Source: Diplonema papillatum (Eukaryota > Euglenozoa > Diplonemea > Diplonemida > Diplonemidae). Taken from it: a DNA stretch of 64,000 bases. Location: assembly GCA_030068145.1 (NCBI GenBank), contig JAPJBO010000615.1:62001-126000 (forward strand), in the 5' to 3' direction. Every line of letters begins with the position of its first letter. Within the stretch, counting starts at the first letter, position 1. This document shows, one piece after another, positions 43,719-53,668 of the stretch. Position numbers and translations under genes: made by a program. The notes below the pieces were generated by a model. The model had not been told where the DNA came from. It saw nothing but the letters and a program-made list of their open reading frames with translations, and ran no database searches.

Positions 43719-45002
43719 GATGTCACCCCATACTGGCCCCGAACCCCCATCTGTGTGGCCCAAAACGGGTCCCAAACGGTTTTTGATGGGCTGAGTCGAG
43801 GTAAAGGGGTCTCCGAAGGCCCACGAATGGGCCCAGGTGGGCCCAGGTGGGCCCCGGAGCGGGCTCTCAGTGCGAGGGGGAGAGCCCCCAAAATGGGGTC
43901 ATTTTCACTACTCAAGCTAGTCAAACACTGGCCTCCAGCGGGAAACCCAGACTTCAAAACGACAAGATCGGCTGTGTTCCGCCGTAGATAGCCAGGTATG
44001 CAAGTGCACCCTGCCTAGAATCCGTCTTCACCCGGTTGTGAGAACACAGTGCTTACCAGGAAAACGCAGAATATAAGGTTGAAAAATGCAAAAGAACCAA
44101 GATGACGACTGTGGACCTCCCGCCAACGCCAATCTCGGCAGCCTTTCCCCGGTTCTTCCAGAGATTGTCACCCACGACCATTCCAACAGCCCTGTACCGG
44201 GCACGTGCCCAGTCCAAACCGCTCACGATGCGTCGCCGGCTCGCCTCGTCGTCAAGGCTGTTGAAGGCTTCTGAAAGCCTACCAGAAAGGCGCTTCCAGA
44301 TGTCAACCTTCTCCTCCTAGGGCGAGAAATAAAATAAACCGATCAGGTCCCCGCCAGAGACCTTTTCGCAAAAGGTCCTGCTGGCTACGAGTCGTCTCTG
44401 CATGGACTGACCACGTCTCGTTTCCTCATGAAACGGCGACAACTTCTGCATTGCTCTCACCGATGACTCCACGAACTCCAGACCCGTGATCTTTGGCATT
44501 TTCCCCTCTCTTAGTTTCCGTTTTCCTGGGTCAACCTGTATTCTTAATTAGTATTGCTGGTAAAGCCGGATTCTCTAGGCAGGGTGCACCTGCTGCACCC
44601 ACTCTATTTACAAGGTGTGCCTGCCCACCGCAGGCGCTGCAGGCGGGGTGGCCAAGTAGGGCTATCTGTGACCCCTGAGAACACTCTTCGGCTTGAAGAG
44701 GACCCGCTGGTGGCTATCTACAGCGGAACACAGCCGATCTTGTCGTTTTGAAGTCTGGGTTTCCCGCTGTAGGCCAGAAGGTGTTTGACTAGCTTGAGTA
44801 GTGGCGAGGCTTTGAAAATGACCCCATTTTGGGGGCACCCCCCCTCGCACTGAGTGCCCGCTCCGGGGCCCACCTGGGCCCACCTGGGCCCATTCGTGGG
44901 CCTTCGGAGACCCCTTTACCTCGACTCAGCCCGTCAAAAACCGTTTGGGACCCGGTTTGGGCCACACAGATGGGGGTTCGGGGCCAGTATGGGGTGACGT
45001 CA
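43719..45002. mobile_element. 1.3-kb element with about 280-bp terminal inverted repeats
   Basis: Left arm 43719-43994 (GATGTCACCCCATACTGG to GCCGTAGATAGCC) is repeated in inverse at 44711-45002 with few differences, including the triple GGGCCCAGGTGGGCCC-like stretch. The internal 716 bp hold a two-exon minus-strand gene (44053-44499). The arm edges carry A/T-rich AAAAAAATTGATG and CATCAAAAAAG-like ends. Size, arms and a single internal gene fit a DNA transposon-like or foldback element. No known transposase signature recognised. Confidence 0.75.
44053..44499 (-). CDS. Unknown two-exon gene inside the 1.3-kb inverted-repeat element
   Basis: Minus strand. Exon 1 is 44499-44362 and encodes 46 residues (MPKITGLEFVESSVRAMQ to RTFCEK). 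The intron 44361-44317 is 45 nt, GT-AG, phase 0. Exon 2 is 44316-44053 and encodes 87 residues (EEKVDIWKRLSGRLSEAF, later GLDWARARYRAVGMVV, and a hydrophobic end VVILVLLHFSTLY). The predicted 133-residue protein is mostly helical and basic. Exon 2 alone has a clean coding look (alternating acidic and basic residues, Trp in WKRL and NLWKN). A GGTAAG at the stop could act as a further donor, so the gene may be longer. No family recognised; it could be a DNA-binding or accessory protein of the element, or a captured host gene. Confidence 0.45.
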
Positions 45003-45013
45003 AAAAAGATTTT

Positions 45014-45215
45014 ATTACACGGTGGACCGGTCATGGTCAAGACCGCATGTTTGACCGGTCAGTTTTTGACCGGTCAGCTGAGAAAGTTATGCGGTCATTG
45101 ACCGCATACCTTACTGTCAATGACCGCACCCTTGCGGTCATTGACCGCACCCTTGCGGTCAATGACCGCAACATTGCGGTCAATGACCGCAATGTTGCGG
45201 TCATTGAACGCATCC
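45014..45215 (+). repeat. Palindrome-array element C (ACCGGT/GCGGTCAWTGACCGC type)
   Basis: Begins TTACACGGTGGACCGGTCA, with the same TACACGGTG tip as elements A and B. It continues with TGACCGGTCA and at least six GCGGTCAATGACCGC or GCGGTCATTGACCGC palindromes separated by CACCCTT, AACATT and similar. It abuts the right arm of the 1.3-kb element. Confidence 0.85.
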
Positions 45216-46129
45216 TGTGGTAAGCCACAAGGATTCCTGCCTTTTTGGGTTGAAAACCACCCGGTCTCGGTCTCTCTTTTCTGGTAAACGTGCTTCTGCG
45301 TTTCGGGGGACCGTCAGAAACGCTGGTTGGAGAAAAGGTATGTTGGGTGTCACCTACAGGGCTTTTTTGTGGGATTTCTCCGATCTGTGCCACGCAGTCG
45401 GGGCGCGAGCGGAGGCACCAAATTTATGGCCTCACACGTCAAGAACCTTGTGCGCCCTGGACGCCCGCATACTCGAGGTTCTAAGCAGCGCCAGAAACTC
45501 GCCCACAATCTGCGGAGTAGCGCCGTGGTCATGGACGGCATCGAAGATCGTCCTGAACTCCTTCACGCCCGGCGGCTTCGCCCGCCGTGGAGGACAGCCA
45601 TCATCCTACTCACGCTCTTTCATTGAGCGGGTCGTCGAGGACACACGCCGCCGCTTTGTTCTCCGCCAGCACGGACGCCATGATGTTTAGGGGCACCCCA
45701 TAGGCCCATTGTCGCCCATCAGCAACAGGCGACCACCGCCACCGTAGGGCCCGACGCCCATGCCTCGACACTTGGGCCTGTTGTCCGTGGCTCTCGGAGC
45801 AGGGAGCCCCGGGGCTGGTCGGTGCCCGGGGCTCAGCCCCGGAGCGCTCCAGGAGCCCGACAGGGACGGGCATAGAACACACTTTCTACTGTTTTCCAGG
45901 TAGATCCGTTCCCAGCCGCGAGCGAGGCGACTCCTCGACTCGTCTGTGGGAGAGCGGCAGAAGAGGATAAAGGCCTCCCAGAGCTTGTATTTCCCAGCAC
46001 CTTTCTTTCTTGTCCTGCTCATCCGCACCCAGTTCACTTTGGTCGTCAACGCAAACCCGTCAACGCTCTCGTCCTCCGAATCTTCATCGACGGGTGAAGA
46101 TCAGAGCCAAAGGGGACAACTTTATCGGT
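45216..46129 (-). other. Region with possible minus-strand exon pieces
   Basis: Three minus-strand pieces look coding but do not join cleanly: about 46049-45895 (MTTKVNWVRMSRTRKKGAG to GWERIYLEN), 45770-45614 (GRQWAYGVPLNIMASVLAEN to DDPLNERA, followed by a GTGAGT donor), and about 45575-45455 (FRTIFDAVHDHGATPQIVG to SRAHKVLDV, then stop). They may be one decayed or multi-exon gene. Intervening DNA is GC-rich with a GGGGCTGAGCCCC hairpin. Confidence 0.3.
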
Positions 46130-48150
46130 CTCAGGGGTGAACACCGACGACCCCCTGCAGATGGCGCAGTACATGGCGCAGCTTGGGTGCGGCGGCCATC
46201 ACTAAGCTGCCACCCGGACGGTGTTAGCGAGTTTTCAGATTTTTCTGGACTCGGTGCCGTCGCCGCTGGCAGACCAGATCACTGCCTGGGGAGCTTGGCC
46301 GACGGCCGCCGCCCAGGCTTTGATGTGGCAAGGGGCGGTACGGACTCGTTGCCGCTCCTCTGTCCGCATCGTGCTGCGGCACCTCGATGGGATCTCGGGC
46401 CCGAACCTCCTGCTTTTCCCGGGCCACGAGTACCAACAACTGCTCGGGACCTGAAGTCCTATTTCTTCCAATTCCCAGTAGGACGGCCGACGCCCGGGAG
46501 CCCAACGGGCTACGAGATGAGGCCAATTTTCCGCGGCGGCGAGGAGACGATGGGGGTCTTTGAGACGCAGCTGAAGGCGAGGCGTGGGGGATGGACCTTT
46601 TCCCGACGTACAGAAGAGAGAGGGCGGAGCGTGCAGCGAGATGGACGGCCTTCGACGACACCACGGAGAAGAAGAAGGGCAAGAAGTCGGCCGTTGTCGG
46701 AGGAGACCCGTGGCTCGTACCGGAAGGGATTTCCCGACACGAAAAGTGGGGTGAGCGGAAATGTGTGCCGAGCACCGGATGACGCAGTGCACCACATGTA
46801 AGACGACAACGGAATGCTGTCGCAACCATCACCACCGATGTCTCGACCATGAGATGCCGACGTGCGACAGCTGCAAGAAACACGCCGACCTGAGGAGTAG
46901 GAGACGCGGGCACTGCTGCAGGAAAGGGCACCACCGGGCGGCCGTGGCGAGAGGAGAAGAATCAACGACGAAGAAGAGGAAAGCGGAGCCGGAGGGCCCC
47001 GCGTCAGCGCCGAGACAGGCGAAGCGTGAGAGCGTGGTGCTCGTTCTGCCGGAAGCAGCGGAAGGCGAGCGAGGACCCGCAACATCGACATCGACTTCAG
47101 CAGCGAAGGTCGGGAAGACGGCGCTTTCTTCGGGCTTCGGACCAGGAGACCCGACGGGGGCGTGGCTCTGTATTGGTGGCGCCTGGGCAGGTCGTTTTCT
47201 ATGATTGCGCAGGACTCTGATTTTGTTATCACGGAGGTTGCCGGGGACGACAGGATAGTCTGGTACGACGACTGGGCCCTCGTCGTTGCCTGTCCGGGCG
47301 CGCTTCGCGCTGTGCGCAACCGGGTCCTGCAGCGTGCCCGCATGATGGTCAAGGACGAGTAGTCTGTCCTCGAGCAAGGACGAGAAGTCTGTCCTCGAGC
47401 CCAGCTCGACGCCGGTTGTCCTGGGAGTCGAGTTCGACTTCGCAGCGAAGAGGTACCGGCTGAAGCAAGGGTGGGTGCAGAAGCCGCACCTCCTCTTTTG
47501 CTCGGTCGATTTGACGCAAATGACTCTGCGCGGCGTCTGGAAGTCGTCGAGACCGCAATTTGAGCGTGGATGGTATGGGGCACACTGCACTGCAGGGTGA
47601 GCCCAGTGCTTGCGGATGGTGACCCGAGTCGCTAGTCCGCGTGAGGGACGATATCGTTTCGTTCCTGCGGGGGTGAGCCGGCGTCTATCGGACAACCGGT
47701 GGGTCGGCTTCGACTCGAAGCTGCACCCTCGTGGAGGCGTGGTCCGATGCCGGCACGCAGGGACTGGTGGGCTCTCACAGTTGCACTCAGGGAGTTGATG
47801 CACCACGAAAGTCGAAAAGAGATTTGGGATAGCATGCAAGAATCTGTAGCGATAATCTGCATCGCCGGTTCGCACGTGATGTGTCATGTTTTCGCCTCTT
47901 TAGCCCCCTTGGGCGATGGCCGCGCTTCGATGGGCGCTCTTCTACGCCGTTTTGTTGTCGGCTCCGGCGCAGAGTTCGTCCGCTTCTTCGCTCGCGTCAG
48001 TGCCGTCTTCTTGACCCTCACCGCTGGCTTTAATGTTGATGTTGCGGGTCTCTGATGTTGCTTGTCTTCTGCTGCTTCAGGTAGCATTCCGGGTGTGCTC
48101 TTTGTCGCTTTGACGATACGTGGCGAGCAACGTTTTTCCCTCATGTGGAA
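46130..48150 (+). mobile_element. Retroelement fossil (reverse-transcriptase type), broken
   Basis: Old, broken copy; several breaks. Recognisable parts: a DLKS-type motif-A-like block near 46455, a Cys/His-rich segment near 46765-46910, and an RT segment near 47230-47470 with a YDD box and the following LGVEFD block. The RT type resembles DIRS- or LTR-class elements more than LINEs, but the exact family is uncertain. A stretch of the Cys/His-linked region (near 47036-47130) recurs on the opposite strand near 47985-48085, so two copies in inverse orientation, or an inverted duplication, are present. Divergence between copies suggests considerable age. Confidence 0.45.
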
Positions 48151-49011
48151 ACCGAGTCAGTAATCGGTTCCCTCAATCCGCTGACCATGATTGGCGCTGA
48201 TGCTCGATTCGATTGTACTTACGGTGAGGCAGTTTCTCACTGGCGTTGTGGTGGATGGAAGGTGACCTCGCCCAAGCTCGTTTCCCGGGTTAAGGCAGTC
48301 ACTCAACATTCCCTTGCGCTAGTGATATCAGTTACAAAGACGTGTTCTTACTTTTCCCTTTCTTCTGGGCAGTTCTCGTCAGACTATACGAAGAGCAGAA
48401 GAAACTCCATGGCGATGTGGGCCCCGTAGAGATGTCCCGCAGCACATCTTCTTTGCCGAGCTGACGACGCAAAGTTTGCGACTCCGCTGTCGACAAGTAG
48501 AATCTTTGTCGACAACTTGCCTTTGTTCGCTCTTTCTCTCGTTGAAGAGATATTGTGCTATTTGCAAAGGCTGCCTTCCTGTTGAAATCATCTGTTCTCA
48601 TAGTAGTGGACGCCACACTAATTTTTGTGTACGCCGGTACACAACTGTTTGCGAGACTGGAGGCACTCGTTGCATCGAAGAGTTTGCAAAGGTCGACAGT
48701 CAACCTTGGGTTTTACATCGTCTGTTACGATGGAAAGGTGCGTGGCGTCCCGTGTCTTTCTTCGCACGGGCTCACCGTCGCATCGTTTGAGAGAGCTACA
48801 CCACCAGGCTCGTTGCCAATCAAAAACCTGTCAGCTGCCTGTGAAAGTGTCTCACTCCTCTGCGAGGTCGGTTTGAGACGCTTTCACGGGTAAAAACGGT
48901 GAGCCACTTACACGGGGGGGGGTACGTATAGTTGTAAGTGCGTACTTCGAGAATTAGGCCTTGCGTGGGTACACTTTGCTGCCTATTTTACCTTGCAAAC
49001 TTTCATAAGTA
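48151..49011. other. Intergenic, no gene supported
   Basis: Overlapping medium-length frames on both strands (48332-48893) with no domain, no splice support and no shared repeats elsewhere in the window. Confidence 0.4.
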
Positions 49012-49196
49012 CCGGTTATTGACCGCAATGTTGCGGTCAATGACCGCATGGGTGCGGTCAATGACCAGTACCCTACCGGTCAATGACCGCAAGGTACCGG
49101 TCAACATTATTGCGGTCAGCGTGGTGCGGTCATTGACCGCACCAGCCCTTGACCGGTCCACCGTGTAGTGCAAAGGGGGGGGGGGTTCGGCATCGT
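49012..49196 (-). repeat. Palindrome-array element D (ACCGGT/GCGGTCAWTGACCGC type, inverted)
   Basis: Minus-strand reading starts ACGATGCCGAACCCCCCCCC, then CTTTGCACTACACGGTG and GACCGGTCAAGG: the same terminal block as element A but followed by the palindromes of element C. At least four GCGGTCAATGACCGC-like palindromes and several ACCGGT words follow. Confidence 0.85.
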
Positions 49197-49730
49197 CTCA
49201 TATACTTGTACTCAAGGGACCACGGGCAAAATTATTCATTACAAAACGCTCAGCTGCATTGTCACGCAGAGAGTTCAGCAGCTGGATGACGTTCGGATTT
49301 GGAAATGATGCTTCATTTGGAAACAGCGAGGGCAGGGGCTAATCTGCTTGTACTAGGCTCCTCGGTTCCCGTAGTATCGGAGGCAATTGCTGGCTGGTGG
49401 TCGGTTGTAGTCTGTTGTCAAGCACAACCGGGCTTGCCCTCTGGAGGCTTTGGAAAATAGTGGTTCCTGTCTGTCCGGTGTATTCAGCGCTGCAATGGCA
49501 AAGCGCTCCGGGTACCTTCTGCGGTGGACCTACACTTTCGGTGCCGCCTTACATATTTATTGGTGTTGGTTTTTACTCGACAGGACCCTGGTGTAGTCGG
49601 TTTAGCTTGATTGCAGGGATCACCTGCCATAACCTGAAGGGTGGCGCAAAATAAAAAATCGGACCCCCCTTGAGTTTTTCCGGGTTTGTGCCGGGTTTGT
49701 ACCGGGTTTGCACCGGGCATATGGATCACA

Positions 49731-49731
<1 letters not shown>
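49197..49731. other. Intergenic, with CCGGGTTTGTG tandem repeat
   Basis: No gene. Four CCGGGTTTG(T/C)N units occur at about 49680-49716, just before the AT repeat. Confidence 0.4.
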
Positions 49732-49766
<35 letters not shown>

Positions 49767-49887
49767 AGCCAATTCACCTACCCCCCCTGAAAGCGACTTG
49801 AGCTCGATTACACTCGATTACGCGTCGATTACACTCGATTACACTCGATTACGATCGATTACAATCGATCAGCTTTTGGTGAATTGG
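49732..49887 (+). repeat. AT microsatellite plus CCAATTCACC mini-element, copy 1
   Basis: (AT)n at 49732-49763 abuts GAGCCAATTCACC. The element from CCAATTCACC (49769) to GGTGAATTGG (49878-49887) has perfect 10-bp inverted ends. Its core is a run of about nine CGATTACACT/CGATTACGCT decamers and ends CGATCAG. Confidence 0.75.
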
Positions 49888-51504
49888 GGGGGTACTGTAA
49901 CAATTGATTAAACACACAGCACTCAGCCAATCCTGATTAGCCGATGCAACGTGTCTATTATCGAGCCTTCTTCTGGGGCTAAAGATGCTGATAGCACGAT
50001 CATCGAATATCGAACAAAAAGAAGCATATTCGTCTGAAAAAAGGATGTAGCCAGGCAGTGCAGCAGGGGACGAGGAAGTTCGGACTGACTTGTGGAAGCA
50101 GGTTGTCGAGTGCATAGGGGCTCGGGTACCCGTTTTCCCGTATTAGCAACCTTTGCAATTTAGCGCAGCTAATACTCGAGCCTTTTGGCATTCCCTGCGG
50201 GGCAGTTCCAGGCGATAGGGCAAGCGCTTGGCAGACACCCTGTCCTCGAAGATGTCAAGTTTCTGTTTGTGGGTTCGATCTCCCTGGCGACAACAAGGCG
50301 GTTGAAAACGGAGGCTAATCTCACCTTTAGGCACTGCAATGTCACGCATGCCATTGTCAGACGCTACCGTCTGGCATTGCGCAATTCGTGCCATAGTCGT
50401 TGGGGGTATTGACAAGGGGGTTCAGTGGACACTCATCTGTTGGCTCCTCGTTACTGCCCACGTAGGTTCCGGGAGGTCTGCTTGGCTGCACGCGGCTTGT
50501 GGTGTTGCTTCGTTCTTGAACTTTTTCTTCGGCTTCATGCGGTTCATCGTCCCGGCCTGCCCCTGGTACACGACTCGTCTCGTCTCCGTAGCTCGTCTAT
50601 CCTGCTTCACTTCGTGCTTCCATCGAGCCTACTTGCGCTGTCACATTCCGATGGGTAGTGCGTCTGCGGGAGGAACCTGCCGTTATTGTGGCTGACACAC
50701 CCTGTCCCTGCGGCCTTCATCGCTGTCTGCTCTCGTGCGGCCACTGTGGGGCATGATTCCGCCTCGGATCCTCGGTTGTGCTCCTTAGCTGGATCGCTAG
50801 CTCGATAAGAAGAGCTGGTGTGTGGGCACAAGCGAATGTGGTTGCGGTTGCGGGCCGGCCGGCGTGACTGCGAGCAGACAGGCTGCATGCGCGTGGGCCC
50901 AATCGCGCCATTCACGCGGTACTCCAAAGGCCTAATCGGGCCGGGCCGGCACATACAGATTGCGACCGGGGCCAGCGTCGCACCTCGGTCTCGTCCCTTA
51001 CAGCCGGAGCACGTGGCTCTCCCCAAGCCTCTGGGAAGGTGGCGGAGCTGGGAAGACGCGAGAGAAAACCAAAGTAGCGGCGGCCGACCTCTGTCTGCAA
51101 GCACGTCTCTGGCAGGGCAGTCGGCACCAAACGGAGCACAGTACCTCTTCCAAAGCAGTCGGCTGAAGCGGAGCACAGTCAATGGGCATTCAGAGAGTGC
51201 AAAGCATGTCTCTTGTAGGGCAGTGGGCAGCGGGCTTTGAGGGAAAGGTCAGCGCGGTAGCGATGACCAGGAGAACACATACAGATGGGTGGGGAGAGGC
51301 CCTGGGACTAAGGCGTGACTACCCCCGTCCCTGTCCCTCCCAGGGCGCCACCCCGAATCTAGCCTGGCTCCACCACGGTGAAGGCCCACACCTGCGGTTT
51401 CCGTCCCTCGTATGCTTGTGCTTGGCACTTCTTGGGCCAGACAGTGGTCAACATGGTCGCTCATGGGCCAGCCAGGGGTCCACCAGTGGTCGAACCCAAA
51501 ATAC
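49888..51504. other. Intergenic, no gene supported
   Basis: Frames on both strands overlap heavily and lack domain features. A diverged CACTCAGCC-type stretch and GC-rich DNA from 50800 to 51400 have no recognised function. 5' exons of the coiled-coil/TM gene at 51922 could lie here but were not found. Confidence 0.4.
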
Positions 51505-51629
51505 TAGTGTCAATTTCGATCACACTCTACAACGCTCGACTACACTCTACTACACTCTACTACACTCTACTACACTCGATTACACTATATTACACTCGAT
51601 TACGCTCGATCAGGGGGTGGGTGAATTGG

Positions 51630-51704
<75 letters not shown>
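51505..51704 (-). repeat. CCAATTCACC mini-element plus AT microsatellite, copy 2 (inverted)
   Basis: Decamers CGACTACACT/CTCTACTACA/CGATTACACT (51535-51600) lead to CGATCAGGGGGTG and GGTGAATTGGCTC (51619-51631), directly followed by (AT)n 51632-51704. As in copy 1, the GAGCCAATTCACC end abuts the AT repeat, but the arrangement is mirrored. Confidence 0.75.
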
Positions 51705-51705
<1 letters not shown>

Positions 51706-51921
51706 CCTCGCCCGCCTACCGTTTGGAGGGACAAAAAGTGAATTCCGGTAATAAAATCTGTTTTTCGGGAGTAGTGTTGCATACTTCTAGTAGCTTGCGC
51801 GCTGAACACGAACCCGGAAACTGTGGAAACAACGACCCAAGCTTCGTTGAGTTGAGCGTTACACTTGTTCTTCCCTCTATTCACCCCGGAAACGGTTCAA
51901 ACCTTCTCCAAAACACCGCAG

Positions 51922-52287
51922 TTGAAGCGAAAGCACTGGAACCACCTCCAGCGGAAGCTCGATTCCTACGAGCAAGCGATAGAGACCATCCGAGAAGAGA
52001 TTGCGGACCTTGTTCTTCGAGACGACGACGACACAACAGCAAAGAAGCAGCATCAGTCACGGATGACGCGTCTGCAGCAGAAGGTAGACCGCGTAATCAC
52101 CGAAATGGACACAATGAGAGACGGCAGCTTCGAGCTATCACCGGCTCAGCGCGACGAGCTTTTTGCCGCGTTGCCATACCACTGGTCGATCCAGACGAAG
52201 TGCCGTATTGCGTACACTATAATCGTCGTGTCTACCGTGCTGAACATCGTCGCTTTCGTGTACGAGATAATCAGTGGTGGCGACTAA
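51922..52287 (+). CDS. Small coiled-coil protein with C-terminal membrane anchor (last exon)
   Basis: A 121-codon exon. The frame has no early ATG, and the sequence just upstream (CTTCTCCAAAACACCGCAG) gives an acceptor at 51921, so it is probably the last exon of a spliced gene. It opens with a hydrophilic helix (LKRKHWNHLQRKLDSYEQA), continues as coiled coil (RLQQKVDRVITEMDTMRDG), and ends with a single hydrophobic segment (IAYTIIVVSTVLNIVAFVY) and a short tail EIISGGD. That topology fits a tail-anchored or single-pass organelle or ER membrane protein. No family recognised. Upstream exons were not found; an AT microsatellite lies about 220 bp upstream. Codon use is clean and no competing frame is convincing. 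Confidence 0.55.
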   Translation: MKRKHWNHLQRKLDSYEQAIETIREEIADLVLRDDDDTTAKKQHQSRMTRLQQKVDRVITEMDTMRDGSFELSPAQRDELFAALPYHWSIQTKCRIAYTIIVVSTVLNIVAFVYEIISGGD

Positions 52288-53280
52288 GCAAAGTTCTTCG
52301 TCTTGCCTATATCAGAGCTACCGCGTGTCTTTGCTTTGTGCGTCGATGTTGTTGCCACTCTCGAAGAATCCCGGATTCTCGAAGTCTGACTCCAAAAAAA
52401 CAAACCCCGATTCCCCGTCACCGGTCACTCCTGTCAAAAGCTGACAAGCTTTTGAGCAGCTCTTGGAAGCTCCCGGGCGCCGAATTCAAAAACAATGCAT
52501 TGTTTTGCGGGCAACAGGTGTTCTGCATGCCCGGGTGCCCCGTGGCGAATGGCTGTTGTGTGTTCGAGGCCCGAGGAAACGTACTTGCACAAAGGACAGA
52601 TTGACCTGCGCCGGGTGCCAAGCAGAGTCACGATTTCCGAGGACCGAGAATGGTGTATGCTTCCTCGGGGTGGCGGCAAACACCTCGAACCAGCTGCACA
52701 ACCTGCGTCAGCGCAAACTGTCTGTTCACGTTCACTGTACACAATGACAGGTCGGCGCAAAGGACGCTGACAAGGCAACAACTGCTGCTCGTCATCCGCG
52801 CCTCCTTCTTTACAGGGTCCCCGACTTGGCTGGGCTTTGGGGAAAGAGGTTGACACAGTGGCAAGCCTGATCAATGTCCTATAACGACCTCCGGGATGAA
52901 GCTCAATATCCTAAAAAAGACCTGCCATCATCAAAAAAAAAAAAGAATGCAGGTTTGACGAACGTCGGCGTTAGGCCAAAGCAATCAATTATCTAGTCTA
53001 GTGGAAACTTAGTTATGTGCCACCATAGGCGTTTCGTGGTATTGAACAGAAGCGCAAATACACACTCCATCGTATGCGCACTGCTCGTTGGCTTTTAGCT
53101 AAAAAGCAAGCCCGCGCGTCTTGTGTCGTTGTGATGCAATGTAGAATTCAACGATAAAATATTTTTGTTTTTCCAAACACAAAGGTCATGGATTGACAAA
53201 CTCCTTTTCAGAAGTTGTTGGATTTACCCATTTTTTTTCACATCTTGGAAAAAAAGATCTTGAAGTTTTGTTCTCACTCA
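52288..53280. other. Intergenic, Cys-rich frames not supported as a gene
   Basis: Between 52495 and 52770 several frames are Cys-rich (one reads FCGQQVFCMPGCPV, another TCAGCQAE). None is long, none matches a known zinc-binding pattern well, and frames overlap on both strands. An A-run at 52930-52950. Confidence 0.35.
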
Positions 53281-53330
53281 ACTCATTTGCTTGCAAATGA
53301 CTCCCCACTAACGCAACAAGACGACGAAAT
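53281..53330. repeat. ATTTGC(A/T)TGCAAAT repeat, copy 3
   Basis: ACTCATTTGCTTGCAAATGA then CTCCCCACTAACGCAACAAG and ACGACGA: about 47 bp shared with the copies at 35891 and 36240, with one change in the palindrome centre. Homology ends soon after in a TTTTGTG. Confidence 0.8.
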
Positions 53331-53668
53331 TTTGTGAAAAAACGTCAAGGTAGTAGTGCAGTTTCTGTGCTTTAATGGTTGCTCACACGGCCAATAAAGC
53401 TCGGCGAGGGCACCGCAAAAGACGTGAGAAGAAGCGGCGAACACCCGCCGACACGGCACGACCCCCTTCTGCGGCCACAACGACGTTCACCCATGAGCCG
53501 CGCCCGCAGCGCGACCCATCTGCTGTTACGTAGACACCGACTGTGTGCACAGTGCGTTGCTCAGGGTAGTCGAAGGCCTGACAATCACTCTACTGCAACA
53601 AACGCTCACCGTGACAATCAGATGAGCCTGCGAGGCACTTTTCCAGTCGACAATGATTTTCGGGGTTT

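Noticed and set aside
46224-47887. Long minus-strand frames of 236-357 codons
   Set aside because: Basic, Arg/Ser/Pro-rich shadows over the retroelement fossil; no motif on that strand apart from the short inverted duplicate.
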